Shown here piece after piece: positions 47,098 through 59,386 of a stretch of DNA of 64,000 bases. The notes under the pieces were generated by a model, which made no database searches, had not been told where the DNA came from, and saw nothing but the letters and a program-made list of their open reading frames with translations. The position numbers and the translations under genes were made by a program. Every line of letters begins with the position of its first letter. Position 1 is the first letter of the stretch. Where the stretch lies: the NCBI GenBank assembly GCA_916700875.1, contig CAKAKS010000279.1, forward strand, positions 116,001 through 180,000. The letters are read 5' to 3'. This DNA is from Sebastes aleutianus (taxonomy: Eukaryota; Chordata; Actinopteri; Perciformes; Sebastidae).

Positions 47098-47901
47098 TTT
47101 TCTTGGTCGCCAGTAACCTCTAATCACAGTTAAAGTGATACTGAACTTTGGTAGAACTTTGGGTTGTATTGCTAGCAGTAAAACTGACAGAGATGACATG
47201 AGAACTTTTTAGTTTGAGTAAGCACTTCAGGTCCATATGACAATGTTTTATTTTTGCAATGGCCTTCAAATCTGAGCAAAGGAGCTGATATTTGTCCGGT
47301 CTCTAACCTGTGCCCAAGCTGACTTGGTTGAACTTATAAGGAAACTTAGATCAGTCTCCTGTTGAAATACAGGGTTAAAGAGACACATAAGCTTATCCAC
47401 CACGGCAAGGTGCCAACTCCAGTAGGATTCATTTTTTTGTTTTATTCCTTTGATATGCAATAGCACTTTAAAAACATGTATATACTGTTGTATAACAGCA
47501 AACGCTGGCCAGGTTACGGCATGATACAACAACTGAGGAAGCGGGTTGCTTGAGGCAAAGTTTGGCCAAAAGAAATCCAATTAAATATTCCATTGCCATA
47601 CTCCAGCACATTGTTTACACTTTGGGATCCACAAATTTGAATGTTTTGGACGTGATTAAAGTGCGCACGTTGTTGGTTTGCTTGGTTTTGCGGAGCGTTT
47701 CAGACGGAGGTAGAAGGTATATTCAGGCAGACAGTATGAAAAATAATGTTGCATTGTTAGGGAAAACATAGGACTGAACGTTTGTGAATGAGGGGATAGA
47801 TGGACTGGTACCACGGGACATTTTGGAAAATCTTCATATTTTTCATAGGTCTTGCGCTGATCAGCCACCACACTCTAAGAAAAAAAAACAGAAAAAAAAC
47901 A

Positions 47902-47937
47902 GAAAATGTCCTGGCAGAAAATTACCAGGACATTTTC
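47902..47937. repeat. Perfect 13 bp hairpin, unit 6
   Basis: Same GAAAATGTCCTGG hairpin as at 867-902; arms 47902-47914 and 47925-47937. Confidence 0.7.
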
Positions 47938-50075
47938 CGTTAAGTTAACCATCAGGGGACAGGGGGAGGGACGCAATTGCGGTCCAGGGGAATCTTAAAG
48001 TTACTTCCGAAGGATAACCACAAAAATCGCAAGCAATTCAAAGGGAGAGGGGAAACACCAAATGAAAACAGGCCTAAAAGGAAGGCTCCCTACACTCAAT
48101 ATAACTTGAAAAGACTAAAACTAAAACACCGCTGCCGAGCAGCTGACTAGAACATAAATGAAACAAAAGAACCAGCGAAGGCAGGCCACACAGACCTAAC
48201 CCACTCTAAGAGACTCCAGAGAAGAGAAGAAGCTAAATGGTGAGTGAATCCCACAGATAGGTTCACGTGGTACTTCTGCAGATTCACACACCCCTATACA
48301 GACAGAGCAAAAACAGGACAGCACTCTCACTACCTCTGACAAAGAGACAATGAGTCAGCACCTGAGCACTGAAACCAGGGGTAGATATAGGCTTCAACCA
48401 CCTGATCCTCATCAGGGACAATTAGGCTCCACAGCTGCCTCTGCTCAGAGATAATGAACCCAACCAGCCTGCTGAGAGGCAAGTGACCCTCACATTAACG
48501 GACATTTTCTTCAACCCCTAAAATGGAAATTTCTGTAAATTTACAGTATATCCTCCGTACCGAGCCAAATAGCAGGCCCAACCTTTCCATTCTGGAGGGA
48601 AAACAGATGCTAACGCTAGCATTTGTACGTTACCTATCGGTCTTTGCGGACCGCCTGAGGCTAAAACTGGGGCTAACTCTACCTGACGTCCACTGAAGTC
48701 TAAAATATGAGCATTGGTAAAATGTAAACTACAATACCAAACTTGAGTCAGCAAAAATATCCCTGGCGTATCTGGTAACGTTAACGGTTGAACTGAACAA
48801 CAAAACAGCTTTCCAGCTAAAACGATCCTGAGCTCACGTTAAGTCCTGAACATAAATAATTTTGGTTAGACATTTATTGTTGATTTTTTACCACAGAAGT
48901 GTGAGAAAGGTTTCTCCAAATTTGAAATTTGAACTAAACTTTGCCGTGTGTGTGATGGTCTCTGCCTCTTCCAACTTTCACGCTAGCGGAGGTTCTTGTT
49001 CCCACAATGCAATGCGTATCTAAAAATACAGTTAAAACTTCTGTGAAAAATCAATACAGAAAATTCATTCATATTAACACGGTACATTGGCCCGTATTTT
49101 TATGGACTTTTCTTAGAGTGCAGCGTGTCCGTGTGTGGAGGAGGAGCTGAGCCTCGCTCTAGATGAAACACCAACACAAACAGAGAGCAGAGGACAGAAG
49201 CAGCGTGCCCGTAAATGACACCAAAACAAAGCAGCAGAGCTTTTTGTTCTGTTCATTTGGCTCAGGCGCTGTGAAGACAATGCTTATAACGGCTGCAGGG
49301 AAAACCCTGAGTTTTATCAATTGTGTCCACATTAAGGCAAATTCCACGATATTCCCCATTTTACAGTTGATTCCATTTTTATTATCAAATTCCGTGATTC
49401 CGTCCATGTTTTCCTCATCGCAGATATCACAGGATCCTACACAACTCATTATTTTACATGTTAGCAGAATCCCCTTTGTTCACGTTTGTTTATGTTGCTA
49501 AAAATGTGATTAAGGGTGTTTTATCACACCAGTAGTTGGGTTCATTTGGTCCAAGTGAAAAAAAATTATGCATAGTTGCATTTTAGTTCTGGTCCAGTTC
49601 CTGTTCACACTGACTTTTTACAAACCAACCAGAGGAGTAAATATGAAGTTCTACAGACTGCGAGGTAACTCTCTGATTGTCATCCTGCATCATAAAATTC
49701 TGTTTCTGTTTCAATACATTTTATTAAATTTTTCTGACTTTTTCAGATTTTCAGCTCCATCAGTCTCTGCCTGTCTCTGATTGGTGCATTGCTCTTAAGC
49801 TCTTTTTAACTCTACAAGTTTATATTTTATTTAAGCCTATCCAGTAACTGTCTGTCTGATCAGTCTCTGCCTCTCTGATTTAAAAGTACCTCTCACACAC
49901 ACACACTGCTCCTTCTGCTACTACTACTACTACAACTACAACTACTACTGCTACTTTCCACCCAAATACCACTTTCTGTGTCACGACTTATAGATTTTAA
50001 AGGTTCATTTAGTGAAAATACTATTTCTGTCCAAGCACTTATAGTTTTAAGGTTTATTTCACCCAAATATTACTC

Positions 50076-50081
50076 TCTGTC

Positions 50082-50122
<41 letters not shown>
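50076..50122. repeat. CT microsatellite, unit 6
   Basis: Longest of the three CT runs in type A blocks. Confidence 0.9.
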
Positions 50123-50125
<3 letters not shown>

Positions 50126-50659
50126 TGTTTAGCTATGCAGTTCATCTGTCTGATATACATACAAAGCATTTCTTCTTTCTGCCCATTCATGAAAATTCAA
50201 ATTTACCACTTTTGACAGTATTACAGTTTAGCTTCCAGCTTTTCTAGCATTATATTTCAGCTTTTAGCTTCTTTAGGTAATGCAGGTCAGCTTCCAACTC
50301 TGCCAGTTGTACATTTCATCTTCTAGGGTTTTCAGCAGTGCAGTGCAATGCATTTGAGCTTTAACATTTTTATGCAAGTCATTTCACATTTCTGCATTTT
50401 CAGCAATGCTTTGCAATATATTGCAGCTGTCAGCATTCCCACTCATTTTCAGCAGGAAAGACATTTTCTAGTTAGTATTATCAGACTGCAAATCAGCCAC
50501 GTTATGATGAATAATAGTAGAAACAGGACTGTACAAAAGCCCCTTTACACGCTTTCAGATGATTGGTGTGACTGCATAGTGAAAACGTCGGGGAGCGCAC
50601 GGACACGTGCATGGGGTGTATTACTGTGAGATCGCTGTCACACACTTTTTATGTAAAGT

Positions 50660-50933
50660 TAATGGTTAATGGTAAATGGACTTGCATTTATATAGCACTT
50701 TTCTAGTCTTCCAACCACTCAAAGCGCTTTACACTACATGTCAGCATTCACACACACATTCACACACTGATGGCAGAGGATGCCATGCAAGGTGCCAACT
50801 AGGATCTAATCTAAATACTCGTTCACACACTGATGGCTAATTTGGGATTAAGTGTCTTGCTCAAGGACACATCGACATGTGACCGGAGCAGCCGGGGAAT
50901 GAACCGCCAACCTTTCAATTGGTGGGTTTAACT
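50660..50933 (+). mobile_element. Fish TGGTAAATGG interspersed repeat, unit 6
   Basis: Third copy of the repeat at 3204-3478, sharing the GGAATGAACC variant with unit 2. Confidence 0.6.
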
Positions 50934-51276
50934 GCTTTTGACCTGTTAATCAGGGAAAACCTCCTCGCTGGCGTGCTTCTATACATGGCCTTAAATACAG
51001 ATCAATAAGATCACTTCCTGAAGAGATTTCACAATCAGCAGATGGATTTATTAGTAGTTTAGCATTTGAAACCATGTTAAAATTACATAAACAAACCGCA
51101 CCAGAGTCCGCTTGGAGGCCGACCGAGAGCCACCTTTTCAGGTAACCAAACTGGTTATGAGTGAAAGCAACCTTAGCAACCTGTTTCACTAGCAACAGGA
51201 CTGAATGGAGAGAGAAAAGAAGCAGCAGAAGCAATTGATGATGATTTTCTCCTGTAGTTGGGCCTATATCACGGCT

Positions 51277-51702
51277 AGTTAGAAATGTATCCAGCAATAT
51301 CTCTGTCAATGTTACTGCTAATGAAAAGATAAATACACCGATGGAAAGCTGAAGATCTTGCCGTTCTAAAGGTTGTCATTCTATCATGAAGGCATGGGGG
51401 TTAAGTTTGAACCTGAAGTGACCATGCTCCTTATATTCGGTTTTCGCGTTTTTCTCAGGTTAAAAGCTTTTAAAAAGAACCCTTTAAAGATAAAGAAAAA
51501 ACATGCCTGTGATCTTCTGACATCTGATCTAATCAGCTTGAACACACCTGGGTAATCATCAAGAGTCATAAAATCAGTTTTCTGCAAAATTTGGGAATAT
51601 TTTGCACCTATTTAGCGGCCATTTTGGAAAATGGCCAAATTGGCAGCGCCCCGATATCTATATCTTTTCATAACATATAAACCTACATCTGTGCCAAATT
51701 TA
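51277..51702 (-). repeat. Right inverted arm, unit 6
   Basis: Reverse-complement partner of 46814-47097, about 4.2 kb apart. Confidence 0.7.
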
Positions 51703-52319
51703 ATTAATGATGCACGTTCAATCACATGCCAACAATACGGCCGTTCGCTGTCCTTCAAACCATGCAATGTCTTCTACAAGAGGTCAAGAGGTCAGACAAT
51801 CTCCATTAAGCTCACTGCAGTGTCTGAACTACTGTCCATCGGTCCCATTTTCTACAGAAATCTCTGGATCAAAATGAGCATTCACAGTAATAACAGCGAT
51901 GACGAGGTTCAGGACTGCTAGTTCAGCATCTGACTGTGATATGGCTCAGTGTCCTGATGACATTCATGTCCTTCAGACTAACAGCTAGATGTGAAAGCTT
52001 GGCTTGGACTTTGACTGAATGAGTTCAGGCGGTCAGATTGGTGGATTAACATCCTCAGACCACTTTAAAACTGAGCACTCCTGACCTCTTGTGGTCCAAG
52101 TCGGCGCCTTCTGAGAGAATCTCCACGTGTTCAGCAGTCAATATACGGAGACAGAAGCACTTTCAAACACAAGAAACGATCACAGGAAAAGTATTTCACC
52201 TTATTTTCGTAGATAGTACCACCTGCTGACCAGCAGTCATTCCCAAGCTGCTGCTCTGCTGACCATTACTCAATCACAATATCGTCTGATACTGTTTAAT
52301 GACAGCAGCCGTACTGTGT

Positions 52320-52513
52320 AACAGATGAATGAGTTCCTCCGGTCACCACGTGAGCCCAAAAGTAGAAAGAAGCTTCGACCGGACGAGAGTCTGGAGGTTC
52401 ATGCACCATCACTTAGTGTCGTTATAGTCAGGGGGTAGAATGTGGCTCTACAGAGCCTGTATATGCTTTTAAGTAGTTTTACAATATATCTAATTCATGA
52501 TAGCGTGGTAGAA
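52320..52513. other. Unit 6-specific insert of unknown origin
   Basis: Every other unit reads ACTGTGTGATGGGCTACGCT here (unit 5 has one base change); unit 6 keeps ACTGTGT, then has about 195 bp of unrelated sequence, and resumes at GCTGACATTTAAA. About ten host bases are lost. No terminal repeats, tail or coding frame identify the insert. Confidence 0.6.
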
Positions 52514-52917
52514 ATGCTGACATTTAAAATGAGTGATCACAGGAGGCAACAACAGCTTTTCTTACTGCCACACAGCCTTCACTGGGCCGCTCTATCCCCA
52601 AGAGCTCTGTTTGGGGTGAGAAAAACGGCGGCCTAGTGAGGACGGAGCCCCAAACTGAGAGAAAAATAAGCACTTGTGAATTTTTACGGGTTTATTTGGA
52701 CAAAGACTACTCTATATACACTATTCAAGACACTCAGACAGAAGACAGTGTGGGGTAGTCCAGAAATTAAACAGTAAAGTAAAGCCACCTCTACACACAA
52801 CAAACAGCGAAATCCATCTGAGAATAACTAATAATAATTAATGTTAAATATGGATAATGTTGTGGGATTGATCCTTATTTCATGGGATATTTTGGGATTT
52901 ATACATAATTATTACAC

Positions 52918-52943
52918 ACATATATATATATATATATATATAA
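52918..52943. repeat. AT microsatellite, unit 6
   Basis: AT dinucleotide run in the shared 3' spacer. Confidence 0.85.
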
Positions 52944-54067
52944 TAAAATAAAAAATAAACACACTAAGCACTGGAATAGTGATTTGGATGTTGAATACCA
53001 TGAACACCAAATAAGTTTGGATCCAGTGTGATTTCACAACAAATTCTGTTCTTTTACTGGTTAAAAACAGCTGACTGACAACAGCTGACTGGCAACAGGG
53101 AGTTATCAAAATAAACTGTCCTGAAATATTTAAACAGCTTTATAATAATTTTCTCACATATTTAACGATCTACTTTGAAGCATTTGTGACAAAACGGTTC
53201 AATTTCAGGACGTCATCCTGATCCAAAGCAGTCTGGAGCTTTGTATGACACCCTGGAAAAAAGACAGGAAGAAAAGACTTAGTTCATTCTTGTTTATTGA
53301 TTATAGAAACCTTCAGTTTGTTCACACATCCCATCAGTAAAGTCTGTTAAATGACTCTTGTTCAATGATTTCACGTACAGATTCATTTTCATCCACACAA
53401 TCAGTCTGTTTGAGCAGAATCTCAGCGATGTAACAGAGAATAATGATTTCCTTATTGATTATGATCATGATAATTTCAGTTTTCATTAAACATCTTAGTA
53501 TCTCGTTTGTACGTCGATCTGGACGACAACATTTAGTCTGCCAAACAAATAAATGCGATTCGAGATATCTAGAAGTTTACATTTTCATGCAGAGAAATAT
53601 CAGTTCAGGTGAACAAAGATCATCTTGAGCAGTGAAACAGACACAGGAAGGAGCCACCTGAAGACACTCACACATTTACAGAACAACTCATGAGATGGAT
53701 CGTGGTCAGGATGTGAATTTGTGGCTAAATTGTTACACAAATAATCAGTGGTCATGTCTATAATGTTTTGTGAACAGCTTTTTTTCCCCACTTATATCTT
53801 AATGTTTGATTGAAAGACAACTTATAATGAAGCAAATTGCATTCAATAATAGTAAATGGTAACATTTACTAGTCATTATATTATACATTTTATACAAGGT
53901 GAAAAGGTATCAGCATGACATACAGTATGCAAGGTTAAAAGTATTTCAGTTTTTTATTAAAGCATGTGTATCAAAAGCATTCATCATATAAGTGGTGTGT
54001 AACAATATATACATACTTACAAAGTTTATGTCATCACTGACGTTGTTGCTGCCGTGTTTATTTCTAG

Positions 54068-54290
54068 ATGGAGTGTTAATGGAGCAGCTGCATAGCCTGG
54101 CACTGATCGATCCGTACTCCATTCAGAAAACAAGCATTTTAAAAGTTGTTTGCTTGCTGTGTTGCGGACAGACCTGACAAAGCATGAATTTGGTCTTTTT
54201 ACAAATCGACATCATAATGTCGTTATTTCGGCATCATTTTGATCCGTTTATTGCAATTAAATCACAGCACAGTCTGTTGATTTTGGGTTC
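54068..54290. repeat. Collapsed hybrid of the 233 bp block, unit 6
   Basis: Only one block is present. Its left part matches the first copy of other units (GGAGCAGCTGCATAGCC) and its right part the second copy (CATGAATTTGGTCTTTTTAC, then ATAATGTCG). This is the product expected from crossover between the two tandem copies. The AATAAA nearest the gene is lost through GTTGATTT in place of GTTTATTT. Confidence 0.75.
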
Positions 54291-54713
54291 ATACCGCAGT
54301 AGCGACGTGTGGCTTGCTAATGTGTTTCCTGCTTGGTGTGAATGCACGGTGGTAACACAATACGAAGCACAACGTAACGTAACTTAAATGAACATAAACA
54401 ATAGCAGATGCACAACAACAACAACACGATGTAATGATTCAATGAACCGCTGACACAATCCCCAGAAAACATAAACACTGAACTGTTCTCCACCTTTTCA
54501 TTTAGAAAGAGCAACAACCAATGAGGAACCTGCAACAGTCGGCTGATGAATCCTGTAACTTCATCACTCAGTCAGTCAGTCAGTAACAGACTTTAGTGTT
54601 TGTAGGGCTGGTCCTCTGCGGTCCAGACACAAATCAGCTCTGCAGCAACAATGATGGACACCAGATAAGTTTAAGAGTTAAAACACAGAATTTAACCCTT
54701 AAATGACTTCTGT

Positions 54714-56393
54714 CTATTTGAGTTTACACAACTCAGCAGTGACTCCATGATCGTTATAAAGCCTAAGTCCAGCATAGAGAGGCTCAGTGAATGTGGTCTG
54801 GACTCTGTGGAGGAGAGTCATGGTTACAGAGACGCTGTAGAAGGACAGAATACCTGCACTGTGATCCAGGTACACTCCTACTCTGGAGCACGGAGGAGCT
54901 GAGATGGGAGTTTTGATATAGTTGTACCAAAATATATAACTGTCTTGGTCACAACGTAACGCCCAAGATTTATCATTGTATCCAAACAAACGTTTATTTG
55001 ACCCCCCTGCTCTACTGATACTCTTGTATGCGACTGCTACATAAACTCCTCCCCCTCTCCACTCCACCTCCCAGTAACAACGTCCAGTCAGACTCTCTCT
55101 ACTCAGGACATGAGGAAAACATCCAGTGAATCTGTCTGGGTGACTAAAATAAGACTGTTGTTGTCTTATTACTGTTGCATTTCTGTTCCCCTCAGATAAT
55201 AACACATATGTGTTTGCTGTGTTTGGATCCAGTGTGATTTCTCGTGAATATTTTAAGAATCCAGCTCTGGTCTTGGGCTCTGGTTGTGACAGTAAAACAT
55301 CCACTTCAGTCCCTGTCTGTGAGACGTTTGTCCATTTCTCTCTCAGAACGTCCTGTAGTTTATCTCTGACTTCTGCCACAGCCGCCGTCACGTCCTCAAA
55401 GTAGCTCAGAGGACGGATATTGATGCTGGATGAGTGTGTAGATTCACTGAGCGGGGACAGTGAGGGGTAGTTGAGTAAAAACTGGTTGTGGTCCTCTGTG
55501 TGTGACAGCAGCTTCATCTCAGCGTCTCTCCTCTTCAGCTCAGTGATCTCCTGCTCCAGCTTCTCCTGAAGCTCTTTGACTCGACTCACTTCACTTTTCT
55601 GCTGGGTTCTGACCTGCTGCTTCACATCACAGCTTCTTTTCTCCATGAGACGGATCAGCTCGGTGAAGATCTTCTCACTGTCCTCCACTGCTTTATCAGC
55701 AGAGCGATTGACAGCCTCCACCTCCTGTTGGAGCAGCTTCACATCTTTCTCTCTGTCCTGGATCCTCTGCTGGATGTTGAGTCGACTCACCTCCAGCTCG
55801 CTCTGCCTGTCGGTCCTTTCCGCTGCAGCTGAGACGGTGTCGTGGCCTATATGTTCATCCACAGGGCAGAGATAACAGATACACTGCTGATCAGTACGAC
55901 AGAACATCTTCATCACCTCGTTGTGACGAGAGCAGATGTTCTCCTGGAGCTTCTTGGAGGGCTCCACCAGCTTGTGTTTCTTGAACGGAGCTGAGTCATA
56001 ATGAGGCTGGAGGTGTTTCTCACAGTAAGAGGCCAGACACACCAGACAGGACTTGAAGGCTTTCAGCTTCATCCCAGTGCAGACATCACAGGCCACATCT
56101 TCAGGTCCAGCATAGCAGTGATCAGCAGGAGCAGCTTGGAGTCCAGTCTTCTTCAGTTCCTCCACTAAAACTGCTAACATGGTGTTTTTCAGCAGGACGG
56201 GCCTCGGTGTGAAGGTGTGCCTACACTGAGGGCAGCTGTAGATCTTCTTCTCATCCTCTCCATCCCAGAAGCTTTTAATACAGTTCATGCAGTAGCTGTG
56301 TCCACAGGAAGTAGTCACCGGATCTTTCAGTAGATCCAGACAGATCGAACAAGAGAAGGTTTCCTGGTCCAGCTGATCTCCTTTCTGCGCCAT
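54714..56393 (-). CDS. finTRIM-type E3 ubiquitin ligase, copy 6
   Basis: 559 aa and intact. It is by far the closest relative of copy 1, about 45 kb away: both have CTGMKLKAF, CSRHNEVMK, CPVDEH and AERTDRQ, and the B30.2 patches TYVLLSEGNRNATV, CFPHV and AGGSNKRLFGYN. I count fewer than 20 amino acid differences. These include DEHIGHD for DEHKGHD beside the last B-box 2 histidines (ligands kept), RQSELE, AAVAEV, ISAPPCSRV for ISGPQSSRV, and SVSVTMTLL for SVSETMTLL. It has the PSLSPLSESTHSSS linker that copy 1 has partly lost. Start at the family ATG (56393). Confidence 0.9.
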   Translation of the reverse strand: MAQKGDQLDQETFSCSICLDLLKDPVTTSCGHSYCMNCIKSFWDGEDEKKIYSCPQCRHTFTPRPVLLKNTMLAVLVEELKKTGLQAAPADHCYAGPEDVACDVCTGMKLKAFKSCLVCLASYCEKHLQPHYDSAPFKKHKLVEPSKKLQENICSRHNEVMKMFCRTDQQCICYLCPVDEHIGHDTVSAAAERTDRQSELEVSRLNIQQRIQDREKDVKLLQQEVEAVNRSADKAVEDSEKIFTELIRLMEKRSCDVKQQVRTQQKSEVSRVKELQEKLEQEITELKRRDAEMKLLSHTEDHNQFLLNYPSLSPLSESTHSSSINIRPLSYFEDVTAAVAEVRDKLQDVLREKWTNVSQTGTEVDVLLSQPEPKTRAGFLKYSREITLDPNTANTYVLLSEGNRNATVIRQQQSYFSHPDRFTGCFPHVLSRESLTGRCYWEVEWRGGGVYVAVAYKSISRAGGSNKRLFGYNDKSWALRCDQDSYIFWYNYIKTPISAPPCSRVGVYLDHSAGILSFYSVSVTMTLLHRVQTTFTEPLYAGLRLYNDHGVTAELCKLK

Positions 56394-56530
56394 TTCACCT
56401 CTCAGTAGCAATGACTGTCTGAGTTTCACTTCCTGAGAACCGACACTAGTTTGAGCTCTGATGTAATCATCATGTGTTATGTCGGTTACACCCACCTTCA
56501 AACTGTCGATCTGAAGGGGAGGGAACAAGG
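56394..56530 (-). promoter_or_regulatory. Gene 6 5' leader: splice acceptor and ETS/IRF-like box
   Basis: Acceptor AG at 56512-56511; GGAAGTGAAA at 56433-56424; 117 nt leader. Confidence 0.5.
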
Positions 56531-56634
56531 AAATAAGAGGGCCGAGTGTAGCTGTCTGTGTTTGAGAGCAGGAAGAAGAGGGAGGGGTTATCAAGCTATG
56601 ATTCATTCCAGGACGAGGAGCAGCACGACTGACT

Positions 56635-56922
56635 ACGTCCCAAATCACATACTTTTACTTTTTACTGTTAGTACATTGCAGCTGCCCTTACAAAGTACGT
56701 ACTGTTGCATGCAGTATGAATACAATATATCTGCTTTGCAGAGGATTGTGGGTCAGAACAGCCAGAAAAGCATGCTGGCTTTCATACTGTAAAATGTGAC
56801 CAGATGTAGTAGGACATCCTGGTATTTTTGGCACACTGCTTTTGACATACTATGTATTGGGACATAAGAAATATTTTTTCTGGCATACTAAGTAGTATGG
56901 AAGTATGGGTTTTGGAACGCAC
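56635..56922. mobile_element. MITE-like element upstream of gene 6
   Basis: Full-length copy; minor base changes such as GCTTTGCAGAGG and GGAAGTATGGG. Confidence 0.6.
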
Positions 56923-57421
56923 AGTATGTTTCGTCATTTACAAACGGAGCCTCGGTTCAAACCTGCTCCACGTTTGAAAACATTTCAGTTTTCAGCTGTA
57001 AAATATTTCTTGGCTCCTCAGGCTTTGGTGATGGCTCCACATTTCTTATAAACTCTTCCTCACCCGGGACAGGAACCCGGTGTGGGCAACGGACCGCTGT
57101 ACGGGCAGCCGTTTACAGACAGGCTAGTGACACATTACACACACTCCTGAGGCTGCAGTGTTTGTTTTAAAGAAATCTCATAAGCCATTGTTTTACTGCT
57201 TAATTTTTTGTTTTACATAAGAAAGTAGAGAGAAGTAACCTAAGCAACTAGTGTAGTAATAATAATATAAATATAACACTTTTCAAACTTAAGTACAAAT
57301 TTCTTTCCAGATGAAAAGATTTACAGAAAAAAATGAAAAAAAGAAATCTAAATCTCATGTAATAGCGGGGCAGCTAAGCTGAAATATTCGTAACAATTGT
57401 GCATTTTGCGATAAAAGCAAC

Positions 57422-57811
57422 AAATTTGGCACAGATGTAGGGTTATATGTCACAAAAAGATATAGATATCGGGGCGCTGCCAATTCGGCCCCTGACGGAC
57501 GTGGCAGCCTTTTTCCAAAATGGCCGCAAAATAGGCGCTTAATATTCCAAAACGTTGCAGAAAACTGATTTTATGACTCTTGATGATTTCCAAGGTGCGT
57601 TCAAGGTGATGAGATCAGATGTCAGAAGATCACAGAAATGTTTTTTTTACCTCCTCATTTTTTAAGGGTACTTTTTAAAAGCTTTTAACGTGAAAACCAA
57701 ATAGAAGGAGCATGGTCACTTCAGGGTCAAACTTCACCCCCATGCGTTCACAGTAGAATGACAACCAATAAAGCAGTAAAACTGACAGAGATAACGCTGC
57801 ATACATTTCTT
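57422..57811 (+). repeat. Left inverted arm, unit 7 (long form)
   Basis: Long form as in units 3, 4 and 5, with a few bases lost in the CCTGAGAAAAA segment (reads TTTTAACGTGAAAACC). Confidence 0.75.
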
Positions 57812-57864
57812 GATGACATGAGAACTTTTTAGTTTGAGCAAGCACTTCAGGTTCATATGACAAT

Positions 57865-58465
57865 TGTTAAGAAGGTTTGCAGTTCACTTGGAGCTCAGGC
57901 ACAGCAGCCCCTTCATTTCATTGGACGACATGTCGGCGGGCGTGCCGGGAGCCAATCGGCTACTTGGAGTGGTTAAGGGGTATATTGGCTCGTTAGGCTT
58001 TGAAGTCTGGTCTACTAGTTCACTGCAGTGAGTTCAATGCATATGTTTGGGATGAAGGTTGTCTTGCTGGCTGTATAAGATATTATGTGCGTCAATTAAG
58101 ATGTAAGTATGCTTTATTTTGTGCCTGCATTGTAAAATAGGGATTAATAAGTGTTTTACTGTGTGTAATTCGATATAAGTTGTCTGAGTATTACAATTCC
58201 ACACCTTACCATAGATGAAAAGCGGTTGCTAATTCCATTTGTATGTTGTGTTATGTTGTAGTTAATTATACTGTTATTTCTGTCCATTTCTGTTCTTCTA
58301 GAACCACACTACTGTACACTCATTCAAGTGTAAACCTGCACAGCCTTCTAGTAAAAGAACAAGAAACCTTTGAAGCATCTTCTCATGTATTCTAACCGAT
58401 ACACCACAGTGATTATAAACTCCACAACCAGAGACATTTATTAAGAGGTGCAAACCTATCGAACA
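57865..58465. mobile_element. Solo LTR with 5 bp target duplication
   Basis: Units 2, 3, 5 and 6 read CATATGACAATGTTTTATT (or one base different). Here ACAAT (57860-57864) is followed by a 601 bp insert that begins TGTTAAGAAGG and ends CCTATCGAACA, then ACAAT again (58466-58470). TG...CA ends with TGTT/AACA inverted termini and a 5 bp target duplication are the signature of an LTR retrotransposon or endogenous retrovirus LTR. A CCAAT-like word near 57950 and GGGTATATT near 57980 would suit an LTR promoter on the plus strand. No internal coding part or second LTR is present, so this is the product of LTR-LTR recombination. Confidence 0.85.
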
Positions 58466-58494
58466 ACAATGTTTTATTTTTGCAATGGCAATCA

Positions 58495-58607
58495 ATTTTG
58501 GAATATTTAGCGCCTATTTAGCGGCCATTTTGGAAAATGGCCAAATTGGCAGCGCCCCGATATCTATATCTTTTCATAACATATAAACCTACATCTGTGC
58601 CAAATTT
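58495..58607 (-). repeat. Right inverted arm, unit 7 (outer end only)
   Basis: Only the outer about 110 bp of the right arm remain, starting at TTTGGAATATTTAGCGCC. It reads as reverse complement of 57422-57540. Confidence 0.7.
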
Positions 58608-59202
58608 AATTAATGATGCACGTTCAATCACATGCCAACAATACGGCCGTTCGCTGTCCTTCAAACCATGCAATGTCTTCTACAAGAGGTCAAGAGGTCA
58701 GACAATCTCCATTAAACTCACTGCAGTGTCTGAACTACGGTTATCGGTCACATTTTCTACAGAAATCTCTGGATCAAAATGAGCATTCACAGTAATGACA
58801 GCGATGACGAGGTTCAGGACTGCTAGTTCAGCATCTGACTGTGATATGGCTCTGTGTCCTGATGACATTCATGTCCTTCAGACTAACAGCTAGATGTGAA
58901 AGTTTGGCTTGGACTTTGACTGAATGAGTTCAGGCTGTCAGATTGGTGGATTAACATCCTCAGACCACTTTAAAACTGAGCACTCCTGACCTCTTGTGGT
59001 CCAAGTTGGCGCCTTCTGAGAGAATCTCCACGTGTTCAGCAGTCAATATACGGAGACAGAAGCACTTTCAAACACAAGAAACGATCACAGGAAAAGTATT
59101 TCACATTATTTTCGTAGATAGTACCACCTGCTGACCAGCAGTCATTCCCAAGCTGCTGCTCTGCTGAGCATTATTCAATCACAATATCATCTGATACTGT
59201 TT

Positions 59203-59386
59203 TTAAATCAAGATCTTTTTATTGGTTTTTTTTGCAGTATATAGCAAAAGTACAGCGCTATTCGGTAACCAAAAAAGAATGACAGGTATGAGTATACATT
59301 ATTAGCAGCTGGCACCAATGCCAACAAATAAACAAGTCAAAACAAAGGATGTATATAAACAATAAAACAATCCCTCCCCAGTCACT
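59203..59386 (-). mobile_element. 5'-truncated LINE 3' fragment with 14 bp target duplication
   Basis: ATCTGATACTGTTT occurs at 59189-59202 and again at 59387-59400, while other units have it once. The 184 bp between end, on the minus strand, with CCAATAAAAAGATCTTGATTTAA, which is an AATAAA-containing 3' end. Long target duplications with a 5'-truncated body are typical of target-primed reverse transcription; the tail resembles fish L1 ends, though the clade is not certain. Confidence 0.7.

Larger units (their letters stand above)
46322..54713. other. Spacer 6, type A, 3' flank of gene 6
   Basis: Distal 5' flank of gene 5 to about 46658, then a spacer laid out as in unit 2: shortened left arm, retained 47200-47580 segment, hairpin, the 48250-48700 segment, type A block with a longer CT run, TGGTAAATGG repeat, right arm. 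Unlike units 1 and 2 it carries about 195 bp of unrelated sequence at 52320-52513, the 14 bp AGCTGACTGACAAC duplication near 53064, and a collapsed single copy of the 233 bp block. No gene is recognised. Confidence 0.8.
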
